Positions 9,422 to 18,038 of a stretch of DNA of 64,000 bases are shown here, piece by piece. Within the stretch, counting starts at the first letter, position 1. Each line of letters begins with the position of its first letter. Source of the stretch: Segatella albensis DSM 11370 = JCM 12258 (lineage in GTDB: Bacteria > Bacteroidota > Bacteroidia > Bacteroidales > Bacteroidaceae); contig NZ_AUFP01000005.1 in assembly GCF_000426565.1 (NCBI RefSeq), positions 62,001 to 126,000 on the forward strand, written 5' to 3'. Under the pieces are notes generated by a model. The model was not told the origin of the DNA and searched no databases. It saw only the letters and a list, made by a program, of their open reading frames with translations. The position numbers and the translations under genes are program-made.

Positions 9422-9802
9422 ATGGATCCAGATTCTTCATTTAACAACTCAGGCGTTTCAAGTACGCCAAGCAGACCAACGTACAATAATGGCGCTGGCT
9501 ATCAGAACAACAATCAGGTTTCACAACGTCCCAATGAAGCACAAAGGGATATGACACCCAATGTCAATCAAGAAAAAACACCAACGACAGCATCTGTTGC
9601 AACTACCCAAACGGACTGGGTGCGTTTCAATACCATCTGTAACAAAGAACTTGTTGACAAGGTTCGTGCCATTGCCGACCGCAACCACAGTAGCATCCGT
9701 GATGTCATTGAACTGATGTTCCGTAGGTGCATCAACGCCTACGAACAGAAGAACGGTATCATCACTATTGAACAAAAGAAACCGCTGGAAGAATTGTTCT
9801 AA
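9422..9802 (+). CDS. small protein with disordered N-terminus and ribbon-helix-helix-like C-terminus
   Basis: This 126-aa protein has a low-complexity Asn/Gln/Thr/Pro-rich first half (residues 1-62). The compact C-terminal half reads WVRFNTICNKELVDKVRAIA then DRNHSSIRDVIELMFRRCI, the beta strand plus two helices pattern of ribbon-helix-helix DNA-binding proteins. Such proteins occur as accessory or partition proteins on Bacteroidales conjugative and mobilisable elements, which suggests the island moved as, or next to, such an element. It is followed after 76 bases by two structured repeats that could be its binding or transfer site. No exact family was recognised, so function is inferred. Confidence 0.5.
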   Translation: MDPDSSFNNSGVSSTPSRPTYNNGAGYQNNNQVSQRPNEAQRDMTPNVNQEKTPTTASVATTQTDWVRFNTICNKELVDKVRAIADRNHSSIRDVIELMFRRCINAYEQKNGIITIEQKKPLEELF

Positions 9803-9877
9803 AGGCATACCATGCAATCATGCGCCATTGTTTCACTTGTGCCAAATCACACAATGAAGCAATGGCGTTTCTATTGT

Positions 9878-9934
9878 CTAATACCCTTTGGGGTGTCGGT
9901 GAGACTGACCAGATAAATCTGCAAGCAGAGGTCA
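9878..9934. repeat. structured repeat unit A
   Basis: Fifty-seven bases starting CTAATACCC. A small hairpin ACCC-TTTG-GGGT is followed by GACTGACCAGATAA, and the unit ends GCAAGCAGAGGTCA. The TGACC near the middle pairs with GGTCA at the end, enclosing AGAT/ATCT. The same order of parts occurs in unit B 52 bases downstream. Confidence 0.6.
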
Positions 9935-9946
9935 CGAAATCAGAAA

Positions 9947-9972
9947 ATCGGCTTGCCGATGCCACTTTTTTT
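9947..9972 (+). terminator. hairpin ATCGGC-TT-GCCGAT followed by T7
   Basis: A perfect 6-bp GC-rich hairpin at 9947-9960 is followed by GCCAC and a run of seven T at 9966-9972. It would end + strand transcripts from the small gene ending at 9802. The five bases between stem and T-run make it an imperfect intrinsic terminator. Confidence 0.5.
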
Positions 9973-9986
9973 CAAGGTCGGGAAGC

Positions 9987-10050
9987 CTAATACCCCGCCC
10001 TACTTCGTTAGGTGGGATGGCTGACCAGATAAGATAGCAAGCAGTGGTCA
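9987..10050. repeat. structured repeat unit B
   Basis: Sixty-four bases repeating the plan of unit A: CTAATACCC, then a longer hairpin capped by TTCG (CCCGCCCTA / TAGGTGGG with one bulge), then GCTGACCAGATAA, then GCAAGCAGTGGTCA with TGACC/GGTCA able to pair. The hairpin differs in sequence from unit A but keeps the stem, which suggests selection for structure. Confidence 0.6.
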
Positions 10051-10157
10051 TAATTCATCATTGGTTTTAGAACATAGACTGCAACTCCAATGAATCATAA
10101 ACACTATGCACATAATGTCAAACTTGAAAAAGTGTCACAGCATCACATTTGTCACAA

Positions 10158-12902
10158 TTAGCACATTATGTCTTTTAAAACTTTTATTATCTTATACTTT
10201 TCTCCACTACCAGTCGTTGACAAACGAAGCAAGGGCAAACCATATACATCAAGAATGTGGTTCTTCATTTCGTCACGTCGATGTTGGTCCGTTTCTTCAT
10301 GATGGAAGTTATACCCATCGGTCTCAATCGCAAGCACTGGCTTTTTTGTAACGTGATTTACTATGAGAAAGTCAAGATGAGTTGAATAATGAGAAATGTA
10401 TTTGTGTTCATCATCATTGAGTAACGACCAATCTCTTACAACGGTCCTTAGCGGAGTGTGACAGAACACACCCAAGTGAGCGTATTCAGGGTACTCATGA
10501 ATGATGTTCTCAATCAATGAGAATGTCAGATTCTCTGAATCATATTCAGAAATATTACGATGACCTGCAAGAAAAGCTATACGCTCGGCTGTATATTGAC
10601 TGTAGAGATAATCGAAAATAGAGCTGATTTTACTCTCCGTCACGGAGAAATTGTTGTAGGCGATATAGTCTACCAGATCTGTGATGTTTCCTGCTTTCTC
10701 CTGTTCGTTACCTGAAACGACTAGGCAGAAGTGTTTCTTCGCTCTTGATATGGCGACATTCAACAAATTGGGATCATCTGCGAAATCAGTTATTTCGTCA
10801 TCCACGACACTCATGATGATGGTGTTCTTTTCTCGCCCCTGATACTTATGAATGGTGGCGGCCTCTATTGTGGGAATCTGATGGTTAAATTCATTCACCT
10901 GTTGGTTATAAGGCGTGATGATGCCAATATCCGTTTCATCTTGCAGGTTTGGCATGATTTCCTCCTTTACCACATCTATCTCGCGCTGGTTATAGTGACC
11001 ACGCGTATGATGTCCTGGAGCTGTTTTGATGGCTGTCAGTACGTTGGGCTCATCATTGTCTTCTGTCATAATCAACAGATTCCCACCATAGAAGCGCTGA
11101 TTGCAAAAGTTGATGATTTTTGGATGACAGCGGTAGTGCTCTCTGAGCAAGATTTGCTTGATGTTTGGCATAACTGCACAGACAGACTGAAGAAAGCTGT
11201 ACTCAGCACAGTTGTACCCTTCCATCACCTTGTATTCTTTGAATATGCTGTCCATTTTCAACTTGACCTCATCCGTAACCACATTCGGGAGCTGGAGGGT
11301 GTCACCCACAATTACAGCATTCTTAGCACAAGTAAGAGCCAAAGCACCAGTTTCAATAGAGACCTGCGAAGCTTCATCCATAATAAGATAGTCATAAACC
11401 ATATCAGGGACAGCTGTTCTTGCAGAAAACGTTGTACTCAAAACAACAGGATATTGATTCACTAATTCTTCTGCGTAAAGGCGCAACTCTTTCACGTCAT
11501 TAAACATCCGGCGTTGCTCCTTGCAGTATCTGCCATTGAGAGCATTTTTTAGAACGGCCATCGAATGGTCTGTTAGTGCTGAAGACAATGTCTTTGAGTC
11601 ATAACTGGCGAGCTGACTTACATGGTCATCTATGAAATCGGTCAGTTCCTTAATCCTCACAATATAGTACAATGCCTGTAGCTCCAAGATGATCGGCTGG
11701 ATATTGTTTCTATCTAACGGCGACTTTACGCCAAGAAGATATTTCCTGGTAAAATTCATCCAAGCCCACTTGATGCGTTCCACTAATTTGCCAAACGTAC
11801 CATATGTAATGACATCGCCTTCGGCATAAGACTGATAGCGAAGCCAAAGATTCATAATACGTTGGGATTTAGCAGTTCTTTTAGGCGAAAACGCCTCTTC
11901 ATCAATCTGATTGTCCTGCTTAAAATGCTCCCACTCCAGCTCTATTGCCTTCAGTTCTTGCTTCGCAGAAGCCAAACCTTCCTGCAACTCAAACACTTTC
12001 CGCAGTTGTTTCAAAGTGTCACCCGCTCTTCGTTTCTCTTGGAACGAATCTGTCATCGATAAACTCCAAGTCTGTAATTCATCTGGAACAACAGGTTGGT
12101 TATTAACAAAGGCCTCCTTGTTTTCCCTTTTTCCTAATGGAGCCACGATGAAGTCCAGTCCGTACTTCTGCAATTTCTCCAACACATTGGCAGTTGCAGA
12201 GTTATTGTTAGAGACCACCATCACCGTTTTTCCCTGTACCAAGATGTTAGCAATGATATTCAGGATCGTCTGTGTCTTTCCAGTTCCTGGAGGCCCTTGA
12301 ATCACGCTGATTTGGTTCTCAAAAGCACACCTTACGGCTTTCTCTTGACTGGAGTTACAACCAAAAGGAAAAATCAGATCAGATACCCGATGCCTTTTGA
12401 CATGGTATTCATTGGGGTTAAGATATGGGGCTGCGACCAACTCCTTATCAATGAAGTCTATCTTTTCATAAAGTGCAGGAAGGATGCCGCCGTGCTCCTC
12501 ATCCTTTCCCAGTTCATTAACCTGTGCAATACGCTTTAGGAATTCAAAAGCATTATTTGCTATGTCGTCTGCCAGACACGATTCTACCACTTGAATACTA
12601 CCATGAAGGTAGTCTTGCACATAACCATTACTGAATGTAATTCGCCAATGCGTTTGTTCTCCATGTTGGAAAGAACGAATGTCTTCAACATTATGTTGTT
12701 CTCTTCCAGCAATGTAAACCTTACAATGCAGATGATCATGCCAGACGGCATCCTTCAACCAAACAACATCATTATACCTGTAATGATATGTACGAGGCGA
12801 AGACTTGAACTTCACGTCGTACACACCATTACCGCCCATCTGGAACTGCTCTATCTGCAAAGCCTTGGGCTGCCCTTTTATGATGATGAATGTGTTTGGC
12901 AT
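10158..12902 (-). CDS. SF1 DNA2/NAM7-type helicase with C-terminal PD-(D/E)XK-like (DUF2726/Vsr-type) domain
   Basis: A 914-aa superfamily 1 helicase. Seen in order: an N-terminal ~190 residues without a clear match, Walker A GPPGTGKTQTI (about 203), motif II MDEASQ, motif III GDTLQLPNV, REHYRCHPKI, ITPYNQQV, TIHKYQGREKN and motif VI NVAISRAKK. After a linker with a globular domain comes a C-terminal nuclease-like domain reading LAIETDGYNFH, RRDEMKNHIL and YGLPLLRLST, the pattern of DUF2726/very-short-patch-repair folds. Helicases of this build are common in defence islands. A ~135-base gap with no gene separates it from the VbhA-like gene upstream, so it may have its own promoter. The DNA-cleaving role is inferred. 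Confidence 0.8.
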   Translation of the reverse strand: MPNTFIIIKGQPKALQIEQFQMGGNGVYDVKFKSSPRTYHYRYNDVVWLKDAVWHDHLHCKVYIAGREQHNVEDIRSFQHGEQTHWRITFSNGYVQDYLHGSIQVVESCLADDIANNAFEFLKRIAQVNELGKDEEHGGILPALYEKIDFIDKELVAAPYLNPNEYHVKRHRVSDLIFPFGCNSSQEKAVRCAFENQISVIQGPPGTGKTQTILNIIANILVQGKTVMVVSNNNSATANVLEKLQKYGLDFIVAPLGKRENKEAFVNNQPVVPDELQTWSLSMTDSFQEKRRAGDTLKQLRKVFELQEGLASAKQELKAIELEWEHFKQDNQIDEEAFSPKRTAKSQRIMNLWLRYQSYAEGDVITYGTFGKLVERIKWAWMNFTRKYLLGVKSPLDRNNIQPIILELQALYYIVRIKELTDFIDDHVSQLASYDSKTLSSALTDHSMAVLKNALNGRYCKEQRRMFNDVKELRLYAEELVNQYPVVLSTTFSARTAVPDMVYDYLIMDEASQVSIETGALALTCAKNAVIVGDTLQLPNVVTDEVKLKMDSIFKEYKVMEGYNCAEYSFLQSVCAVMPNIKQILLREHYRCHPKIINFCNQRFYGGNLLIMTEDNDEPNVLTAIKTAPGHHTRGHYNQREIDVVKEEIMPNLQDETDIGIITPYNQQVNEFNHQIPTIEAATIHKYQGREKNTIIMSVVDDEITDFADDPNLLNVAISRAKKHFCLVVSGNEQEKAGNITDLVDYIAYNNFSVTESKISSIFDYLYSQYTAERIAFLAGHRNISEYDSENLTFSLIENIIHEYPEYAHLGVFCHTPLRTVVRDWSLLNDDEHKYISHYSTHLDFLIVNHVTKKPVLAIETDGYNFHHEETDQHRRDEMKNHILDVYGLPLLRLSTTGSGEKYKIIKVLKDIMC

Positions 12903-13037
12903 TTAATTGATAATCTATAAATTGACTTTTACTGTTTTGGCTTTTTATCCTTTACGTACCACTTTGATGTCATTGTATAACGCAATCTATTTACCGGCAG
13001 CAAGTTTTTCTGCCACGAAGAAGATGTCTGTTATGTA

Positions 13038-13364
13038 TCATATTGGCCTTCCCCTTTTACTGCCTTCGGGGTCTGGATGAACATCAATCTTTGTGTAGGT
13101 CTCATATTCTCTCCAAGTATCCCTTATTCTATGTTTCTCTTCATAATACTCATCTAAGAGTTTGTCAACCTCTTCCATGGTGATTTCACCCTCGATATTT
13201 CTTCGGGCAAGTTCCAACAAGTAGCCGGAGACCTTTAGCCCATCCACCGCCTGCAAGCCAATAGCTACGCGCCAAGCTTCAGCCCTCTCTTTTTTCTGAG
13301 GATCCCCCTGACGGATATACTCATCAAAGTTTAAGTTTAGCTCCTTATCGTTCTTAGCGCTCAT
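13038..13364 (-). CDS. VbhA-like antitoxin, partner Fic toxin missing
   Basis: The 108-aa product has the short antitoxin VbhA-type helical core: RVAIGLQAVDGLKVSGYLLE, then ARRNIEGEITMEEVDKLL, and the usual GEI/L-T-x-EE motif. VbhA antitoxins keep Fic-domain AMP-transferases inactive by inserting an inhibitory (S/T)xxxE(G/N) helix; VSGYLLELA offers a candidate segment (Ser-x-x-x-Glu). In this family the Fic gene normally follows at once, often overlapping the stop. Here the stop overlaps an ATG (ATATGA) but that frame closes after 16 codons, and only 135 bases of non-coding sequence precede the next gene. A tail-like stretch (FFVAEKLAAGK, stop) in the gap may be the last codons of the lost toxin. 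Confidence 0.65.
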   Translation of the reverse strand: MSAKNDKELNLNFDEYIRQGDPQKKERAEAWRVAIGLQAVDGLKVSGYLLELARRNIEGEITMEEVDKLLDEYYEEKHRIRDTWREYETYTKIDVHPDPEGSKRGRPI

Positions 13365-13459
13365 ATCTCGTCTTACTTTATTTCAATAACATTATTATTC
13401 CGGCATTACTTCTCTATTCCATGAAATTCGTGTGTCGTTATACCATCTATATCAATATA

Positions 13460-13636
13460 TCAGTCACCCCGTGGCCCTGCCAATATAAGCCCACCTCCAA
13501 TATCGTTGAAATCATTAACGAAAGCATACACGCTATGGTATATGCTTACCGGATTCCAACCCTTCTTGAACTCAATCCTATTGGACTCTATCTTCTGTTT
13601 GTTCAACAGGTCTTCTATGTTTATTGCCAGTGCCAT
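13460..13636 (-). pseudogene. AlbA_2 (Schlafen-type) domain N-terminal fragment
   Basis: From the Met at 13636 the frame reads MALAINIEDLLNKQKIESNR, EFKKGWNP and AFVNDFNDIGGGLILAG, the opening of an AlbA_2 domain as found in RecG-like or Schlafen-like transcription and defence proteins (ESNRIEFK ... NDFxNxGGG). The protein stops after PRGD at about 58 residues, while intact proteins run to 200-600 aa. Downstream on the same strand a 16-codon tail in another frame (NDTRISWNREVMPE, stop) looks like the end of a different gene, so this is probably another deletion junction. The Met at 13705 is less likely because its first 23 residues are not part of the domain. Confidence 0.6.
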
Positions 13637-13691
13637 ATTATAATTATGTTTGCAAAACATACACATTATATTTAATATGTTGTAGATAAAA

Positions 13692-16600
13692 CTAATTTTT
13701 CTCAATTTCCTTAAGAACCTTAGCCATCCCGTTTGAGTATGAATTCAGCATCATTTCATCAAAAACATCCATCACTTCATCTGCTTTTTCGTAATCCTCG
13801 TCATCCATAAAAATACGATAAATTGCTAATAGAATCTTTAGTAATTCCTCTTCGTCATAATAAGTGATATTACTTTTGCTATCTATCAACATCCTTATAC
13901 ATTGATAGCTTTCATAAGGATAATCATTACAGCATTTTTTAAGATACTCGACAATATCATGGTAACCACTCTCTAAAGAACTATTGAGCCATAAAGCCAG
14001 TAAATCTTTAAACAGCTCTATTCTTGATTCGGACATTTTGCTGCACCATATGAAATAGGAATGTCTGATTTCATTCCGATTATCATTAGCAAATCGTCGC
14101 AATAAGGCTTCACTTTGTTCTCCATAAGTTTCATCAGATAAATGCTGGTATGCTAATGGAATAATCTTTCTTATTACCTCTTCTTCATTTTGGGAAAGAA
14201 TGTCCTCGAACATCTCCTTGGATAATTCTTTCGACTTCTCATATTGCATTCCGAAAAACATAATCTGAACCAAGATTGGTTTTGCTCTTCTCTTAGAGAG
14301 TATCATTCTGAAGTATGGAAGTATCTGATCGGGATCATTACACCAAAACCAATGCATTCTATCCGCATTCAGAAACAGATAGTCGGCAACTGACCTATTT
14401 GCATATCTAAACATAACCATATTGTATAGTTCATTGTAATAGCACTCTCTTTGCAGATAAAGCATAACAGTTAATTGATGCTCTATAGAAAGTTCATCGC
14501 ATGTATCCATAAAGAAATCATAGACCATCGCTTTTCTTGTCTGTAATTTTCCAATCTTGGTCAATGATTGTATAGCATGTCCTTGAGTGCTATTAACACC
14601 AGCACTTAGCGTGTCATTTGTAATAGCTTTATCAAATCGGTCTTCGATACTCACATCATATTTCGAGTTATATTCAGATAAAATGATTCTTTTTAGGAAC
14701 CCTACAATTCTATCGATATGCGCTCCTTCTGTAATAGTGACATTGTCAACAACCTCAAAAAGTCTATATCCAAAACCCTCTTTGCACAGTTGGTCAAACA
14801 TATCCATACATTTCCAAAGAAGTGGCAACAATTTGTTTTTTGGATAATCTGCTATTCTTAAGCCATCGAGACCTGATAATTTGTAGATGGCTGGAACATG
14901 CTCTTCTTCAAATATCTGAAATACTAATTTCTCGAAATAGTCTGGCCGTTCGCTGACACATTGTTTAAATGCGTCAGCATGTGCACGATTGTCAAAATAG
15001 CGAAACTTTCCCTTTGCAAAATCCTTGATGCCATAAAAAGATTTCTGCCAAACCTCACATGACATGGTTTTGTATTGTTCAGAAGACATCAGTCCGCCAC
15101 AGACGACTGCAGCAGTAACCTCATGGTCGGGTTTCTCGTTTTTCCATTCAAACCCTAATCTTCGATCTAACTCTTGCTTTTTGCGCTTTATATTGCTATT
15201 TCTCAGATTCTTTGGTATGGCCCAAATCAATTTCCTTTGCTCATAACCTAAATGTGGATAAAATGCCCCGGTATATGATCTTTTCTTATCTGGTTGCATA
15301 TCAGAATCCGACTTAAAGTCGTATATAAGTTCCTGGCATAAGGTCAATGTGTCACTATCAATAAACGGGAACCAAGCTCTTAACATCTCCAAGAAATAAT
15401 ATGTAGCATCACTATAAGATAACAAATCATCCACCAACTTTGTATCTTTAAGAATCGCAATGATATCATCAGTAAACAAGGATGGGGATTCTTTCATTGC
15501 TCTAAAAGCAAAGCAATAGCAACTTGCCTCCCTTTGCCCCAACAGATATTTTATGTCTGCAATAGCATTAGTAGTTTGATGCTGAACTTGTCTCTTCAAC
15601 ATCTCTCCGAACCATTCATGCAAAGCATATGCATGATGATGCTGATCCATCATCAGAGGGAACACATTGTTATTGTCAATAACATCTCTCCACGAAGGTG
15701 TCCTATTTGCATTTATAGCATAAAGTATTCTATCACGTAGAATTGGATAAAAAACTTCGGGGTACTTTTCCTTTAGAGGAGTGCAAATCTCCTCTAATAT
15801 TGTTTCCACTACTCGCTCTTCATGATGATTTTCTTTCTCTTGTGGGTTTAAAATATAATCTATCAATTCAGATATGTTGTCTAATACGAATTGAGGATTA
15901 GTTGGCAAAGCCCTTTCTAAGAAGTCAGCTTTATAATAGGGGGTGTCACATAAGACTTTGTACCATTTCGTAACAATATCAAATGTGTAATCAGGAGTTG
16001 CACGCAGAATATTTCTGGCAATAGCATTTCTTGTTATTTCATCCTTTATGCTATCAACCAATTTGAATACATCTTCAGTACTCATCTGAACGTGATTCCA
16101 GAAATACCCATAAACATTCTCATAAACAGCATCTCCGATTCTCATCGTCTTAATCTCCTTAGCAATAAGTGGCGTAATGATCTGATACCATTCCTTATTG
16201 TATGTCCGTCTGATAAATGAAAAGAACAGCAATCTATTCTGTACATACAAATCTTTGATACATTTCTTCTCAAACAGCAATATGTCCTCCCTGTTTGCCA
16301 TTGCCCACAAAAGCATAAGCTGAATATGAGTCCTAATCTTACCTGAAAACAGAATTGTCTTTACGTCCTCTTTATATTGCTTCTCGTTTTTGGCCCTCTC
16401 ATAATCCAAGACGAAATTCACAGTTGAGCGCATAAATATTCCTTGGTGCTTCTCCTTTGCCAGCAAATCTTGAATCAGCGAGCGTTTCTCTTTTTTATAA
16501 TATCGGGCAAAGACATAGTCATACATGCTTTGGTGGAAGAATGTTGCCCTATTATCTATTTGTTCGATAATACCTTCACTAATCAGATAATTTGCTTCTT

Positions 16601-17996
16601 TAAATTCAGACGTATCATAATCCCATTGAGGGGTTAATGTTTCGTCATCATAAATCTTAAGTGCCAGGTCATAGAGAATCTTTTCTGCAATCTCTTTGTT
16701 GATTTTTACTTCTGCCAAGTTGATTGTCTGTAGCCACAATTCATCATACAAGTCTGTAATCGAATAATAGTCATTTCTCTTGTTTTGCGCATATATTCGG
16801 CAGAACAGATTCAAATGCTGGGGTGTTTGCAGTACTGTTTTCGTTTTATCACCCAGTTCCTTATAAAGCCCTACTTTCAGTCTATCAAGCACCTTCTCCA
16901 CATCTTCTTTCGCCAACAGCGCAAGTTCAATTTTAGGCTCACGTCCCAACAGACTTAGTTTAGGGTCAAAATCCAAATCAAAGGAGCGGCAAGATACAAT
17001 AATCCTTACGTTTCCTGATTTATCACCATCAGAAAAGAGTTTAATCAGGGCCGTGATATTTTCTAATTTGCTTCTGTCGCTATTTATGTATTGTGACAAA
17101 GCATCAATTTGGTCTATAACTAACACAGACCTTTTTTCTTTATTTAAGCTGGCAAATGTGTTTCTCAATAGTTCCAAGTGTTCATTGCTCGTATATCCTA
17201 CAGGGGGTTGTAGCTTGTCCGCTTTAATTGCGAAACATTTAATGCCATCCTTTTCCAGTCTTTGAATGGTCTTTCTGATTACAACGCTTTTTCCCATACC
17301 AGCATTGCCAACGAGCAATTTCACACAAGACTCATTTTCTGAGAGGTCATCTTTGACCCATTGGCAAAGCATTCCTATCTCTTTTCTATCAATAAAGGAA
17401 TCCTTTAAGTTGTGAAAATCCGTATTAATCCGTTCAAATGCTGAACGGCTTTCTGACATTACCTCCTCTGTACTCTTCTTCTCTTTTGTTAGCTGTGCGA
17501 TTTTATCATTGAATATTTGTTTCCAACGGTCAATAGTTGTAGCAACGTTCTTGCTCGTTACTATTTCATCATTATGGAATTCATATGTGTGAATTATATT
17601 ATCTCCCTCATTATTAAAATGTCTTATATAGTCATCAGAAATGTATTTCCAATAAATCTTATTATCATTTGCATCAACAGAAAAGAAAATGCAAACTTCA
17701 TTACGCATTCTCATGGCGTAAGCTACAAAATAAGCAGGAATCTCCGCTTTGTTCTGTCCCTCATATTTTGATTTATATGTTTTAGCTTGCACCACCAATT
17801 TCCCAACAGGACGTTCTTCGTCATCTACAAGTTCAATGTATCCATCAGTATTAGCTGACTTGTCATGACATTCTACTTTATGAGCAATGGCTTGAGTATG
17901 TCTAAAAAGTCCTCGGATACACCAATTTCCGTCTTCATCAAGACGATCATTGGGGTCTGTTACTCTTTTGGGTTTGAAATTGGTTTCGCTATTCAT
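13692..17996 (-). CDS. DUF4365-STAND NTPase, NLR/Avs-like defence protein
   Basis: A 1434-aa protein with the layout of bacterial NLR-like sensors. Residues ~20-150 form a DUF4365-type PD-(D/E)XK-like domain: KVECHDKSANTDGYIEL with Asp51, then VVQAKTY with Gln70 and Lys72 (a QxK variant as in Mrr enzymes). A helical linker leads to the NTPase: P-loop VGNAGMGKSVV (230-237 is the GNAGMGKS core) and Walker B VLVIDQIDAL (291-300), then RIIVSCRSFD. The remaining ~900 residues are helical and Leu/Tyr/Trp-rich, like TPR/HEAT sensor repeats. In the family the C-terminus recognises a phage protein and oligomerisation switches on the N-terminal nuclease. It lies 42 bases after the 604-aa gene, so they are probably co-transcribed. 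Target unknown. Confidence 0.8.
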   Translation of the reverse strand: MNSETNFKPKRVTDPNDRLDEDGNWCIRGLFRHTQAIAHKVECHDKSANTDGYIELVDDEERPVGKLVVQAKTYKSKYEGQNKAEIPAYFVAYAMRMRNEVCIFFSVDANDNKIYWKYISDDYIRHFNNEGDNIIHTYEFHNDEIVTSKNVATTIDRWKQIFNDKIAQLTKEKKSTEEVMSESRSAFERINTDFHNLKDSFIDRKEIGMLCQWVKDDLSENESCVKLLVGNAGMGKSVVIRKTIQRLEKDGIKCFAIKADKLQPPVGYTSNEHLELLRNTFASLNKEKRSVLVIDQIDALSQYINSDRSKLENITALIKLFSDGDKSGNVRIIVSCRSFDLDFDPKLSLLGREPKIELALLAKEDVEKVLDRLKVGLYKELGDKTKTVLQTPQHLNLFCRIYAQNKRNDYYSITDLYDELWLQTINLAEVKINKEIAEKILYDLALKIYDDETLTPQWDYDTSEFKEANYLISEGIIEQIDNRATFFHQSMYDYVFARYYKKEKRSLIQDLLAKEKHQGIFMRSTVNFVLDYERAKNEKQYKEDVKTILFSGKIRTHIQLMLLWAMANREDILLFEKKCIKDLYVQNRLLFFSFIRRTYNKEWYQIITPLIAKEIKTMRIGDAVYENVYGYFWNHVQMSTEDVFKLVDSIKDEITRNAIARNILRATPDYTFDIVTKWYKVLCDTPYYKADFLERALPTNPQFVLDNISELIDYILNPQEKENHHEERVVETILEEICTPLKEKYPEVFYPILRDRILYAINANRTPSWRDVIDNNNVFPLMMDQHHHAYALHEWFGEMLKRQVQHQTTNAIADIKYLLGQREASCYCFAFRAMKESPSLFTDDIIAILKDTKLVDDLLSYSDATYYFLEMLRAWFPFIDSDTLTLCQELIYDFKSDSDMQPDKKRSYTGAFYPHLGYEQRKLIWAIPKNLRNSNIKRKKQELDRRLGFEWKNEKPDHEVTAAVVCGGLMSSEQYKTMSCEVWQKSFYGIKDFAKGKFRYFDNRAHADAFKQCVSERPDYFEKLVFQIFEEEHVPAIYKLSGLDGLRIADYPKNKLLPLLWKCMDMFDQLCKEGFGYRLFEVVDNVTITEGAHIDRIVGFLKRIILSEYNSKYDVSIEDRFDKAITNDTLSAGVNSTQGHAIQSLTKIGKLQTRKAMVYDFFMDTCDELSIEHQLTVMLYLQRECYYNELYNMVMFRYANRSVADYLFLNADRMHWFWCNDPDQILPYFRMILSKRRAKPILVQIMFFGMQYEKSKELSKEMFEDILSQNEEEVIRKIIPLAYQHLSDETYGEQSEALLRRFANDNRNEIRHSYFIWCSKMSESRIELFKDLLALWLNSSLESGYHDIVEYLKKCCNDYPYESYQCIRMLIDSKSNITYYDEEELLKILLAIYRIFMDDEDYEKADEVMDVFDEMMLNSYSNGMAKVLKEIEKN

Positions 17997-18038
17997 ATCT
18001 TTCGGTTCCTTACATTAATATTGATGGACAATCATAAT

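Larger units (their letters stand above)
9803..10157. other. 355-base intergenic region holding two structured repeats
   Basis: No protein-coding gene seen. The stretch lies between the end of the + strand ribbon-helix-helix-like gene and the end of the - strand SF1 helicase gene, so it is downstream of both. It contains two related repeat units (listed separately) with a terminator-like hairpin between them. The last ~100 bases are AT-rich and featureless. Confidence 0.6.

Noticed and set aside
9878-10050. CRISPR array
   Set aside because: Only two units, 57-64 bases long with internal differences and one 52-base gap; no cas genes in the window.
9878-10050. tRNA gene pair
   Set aside because: No cloverleaf, no TTCRA arm and no CCA-type acceptor pairing in either unit.
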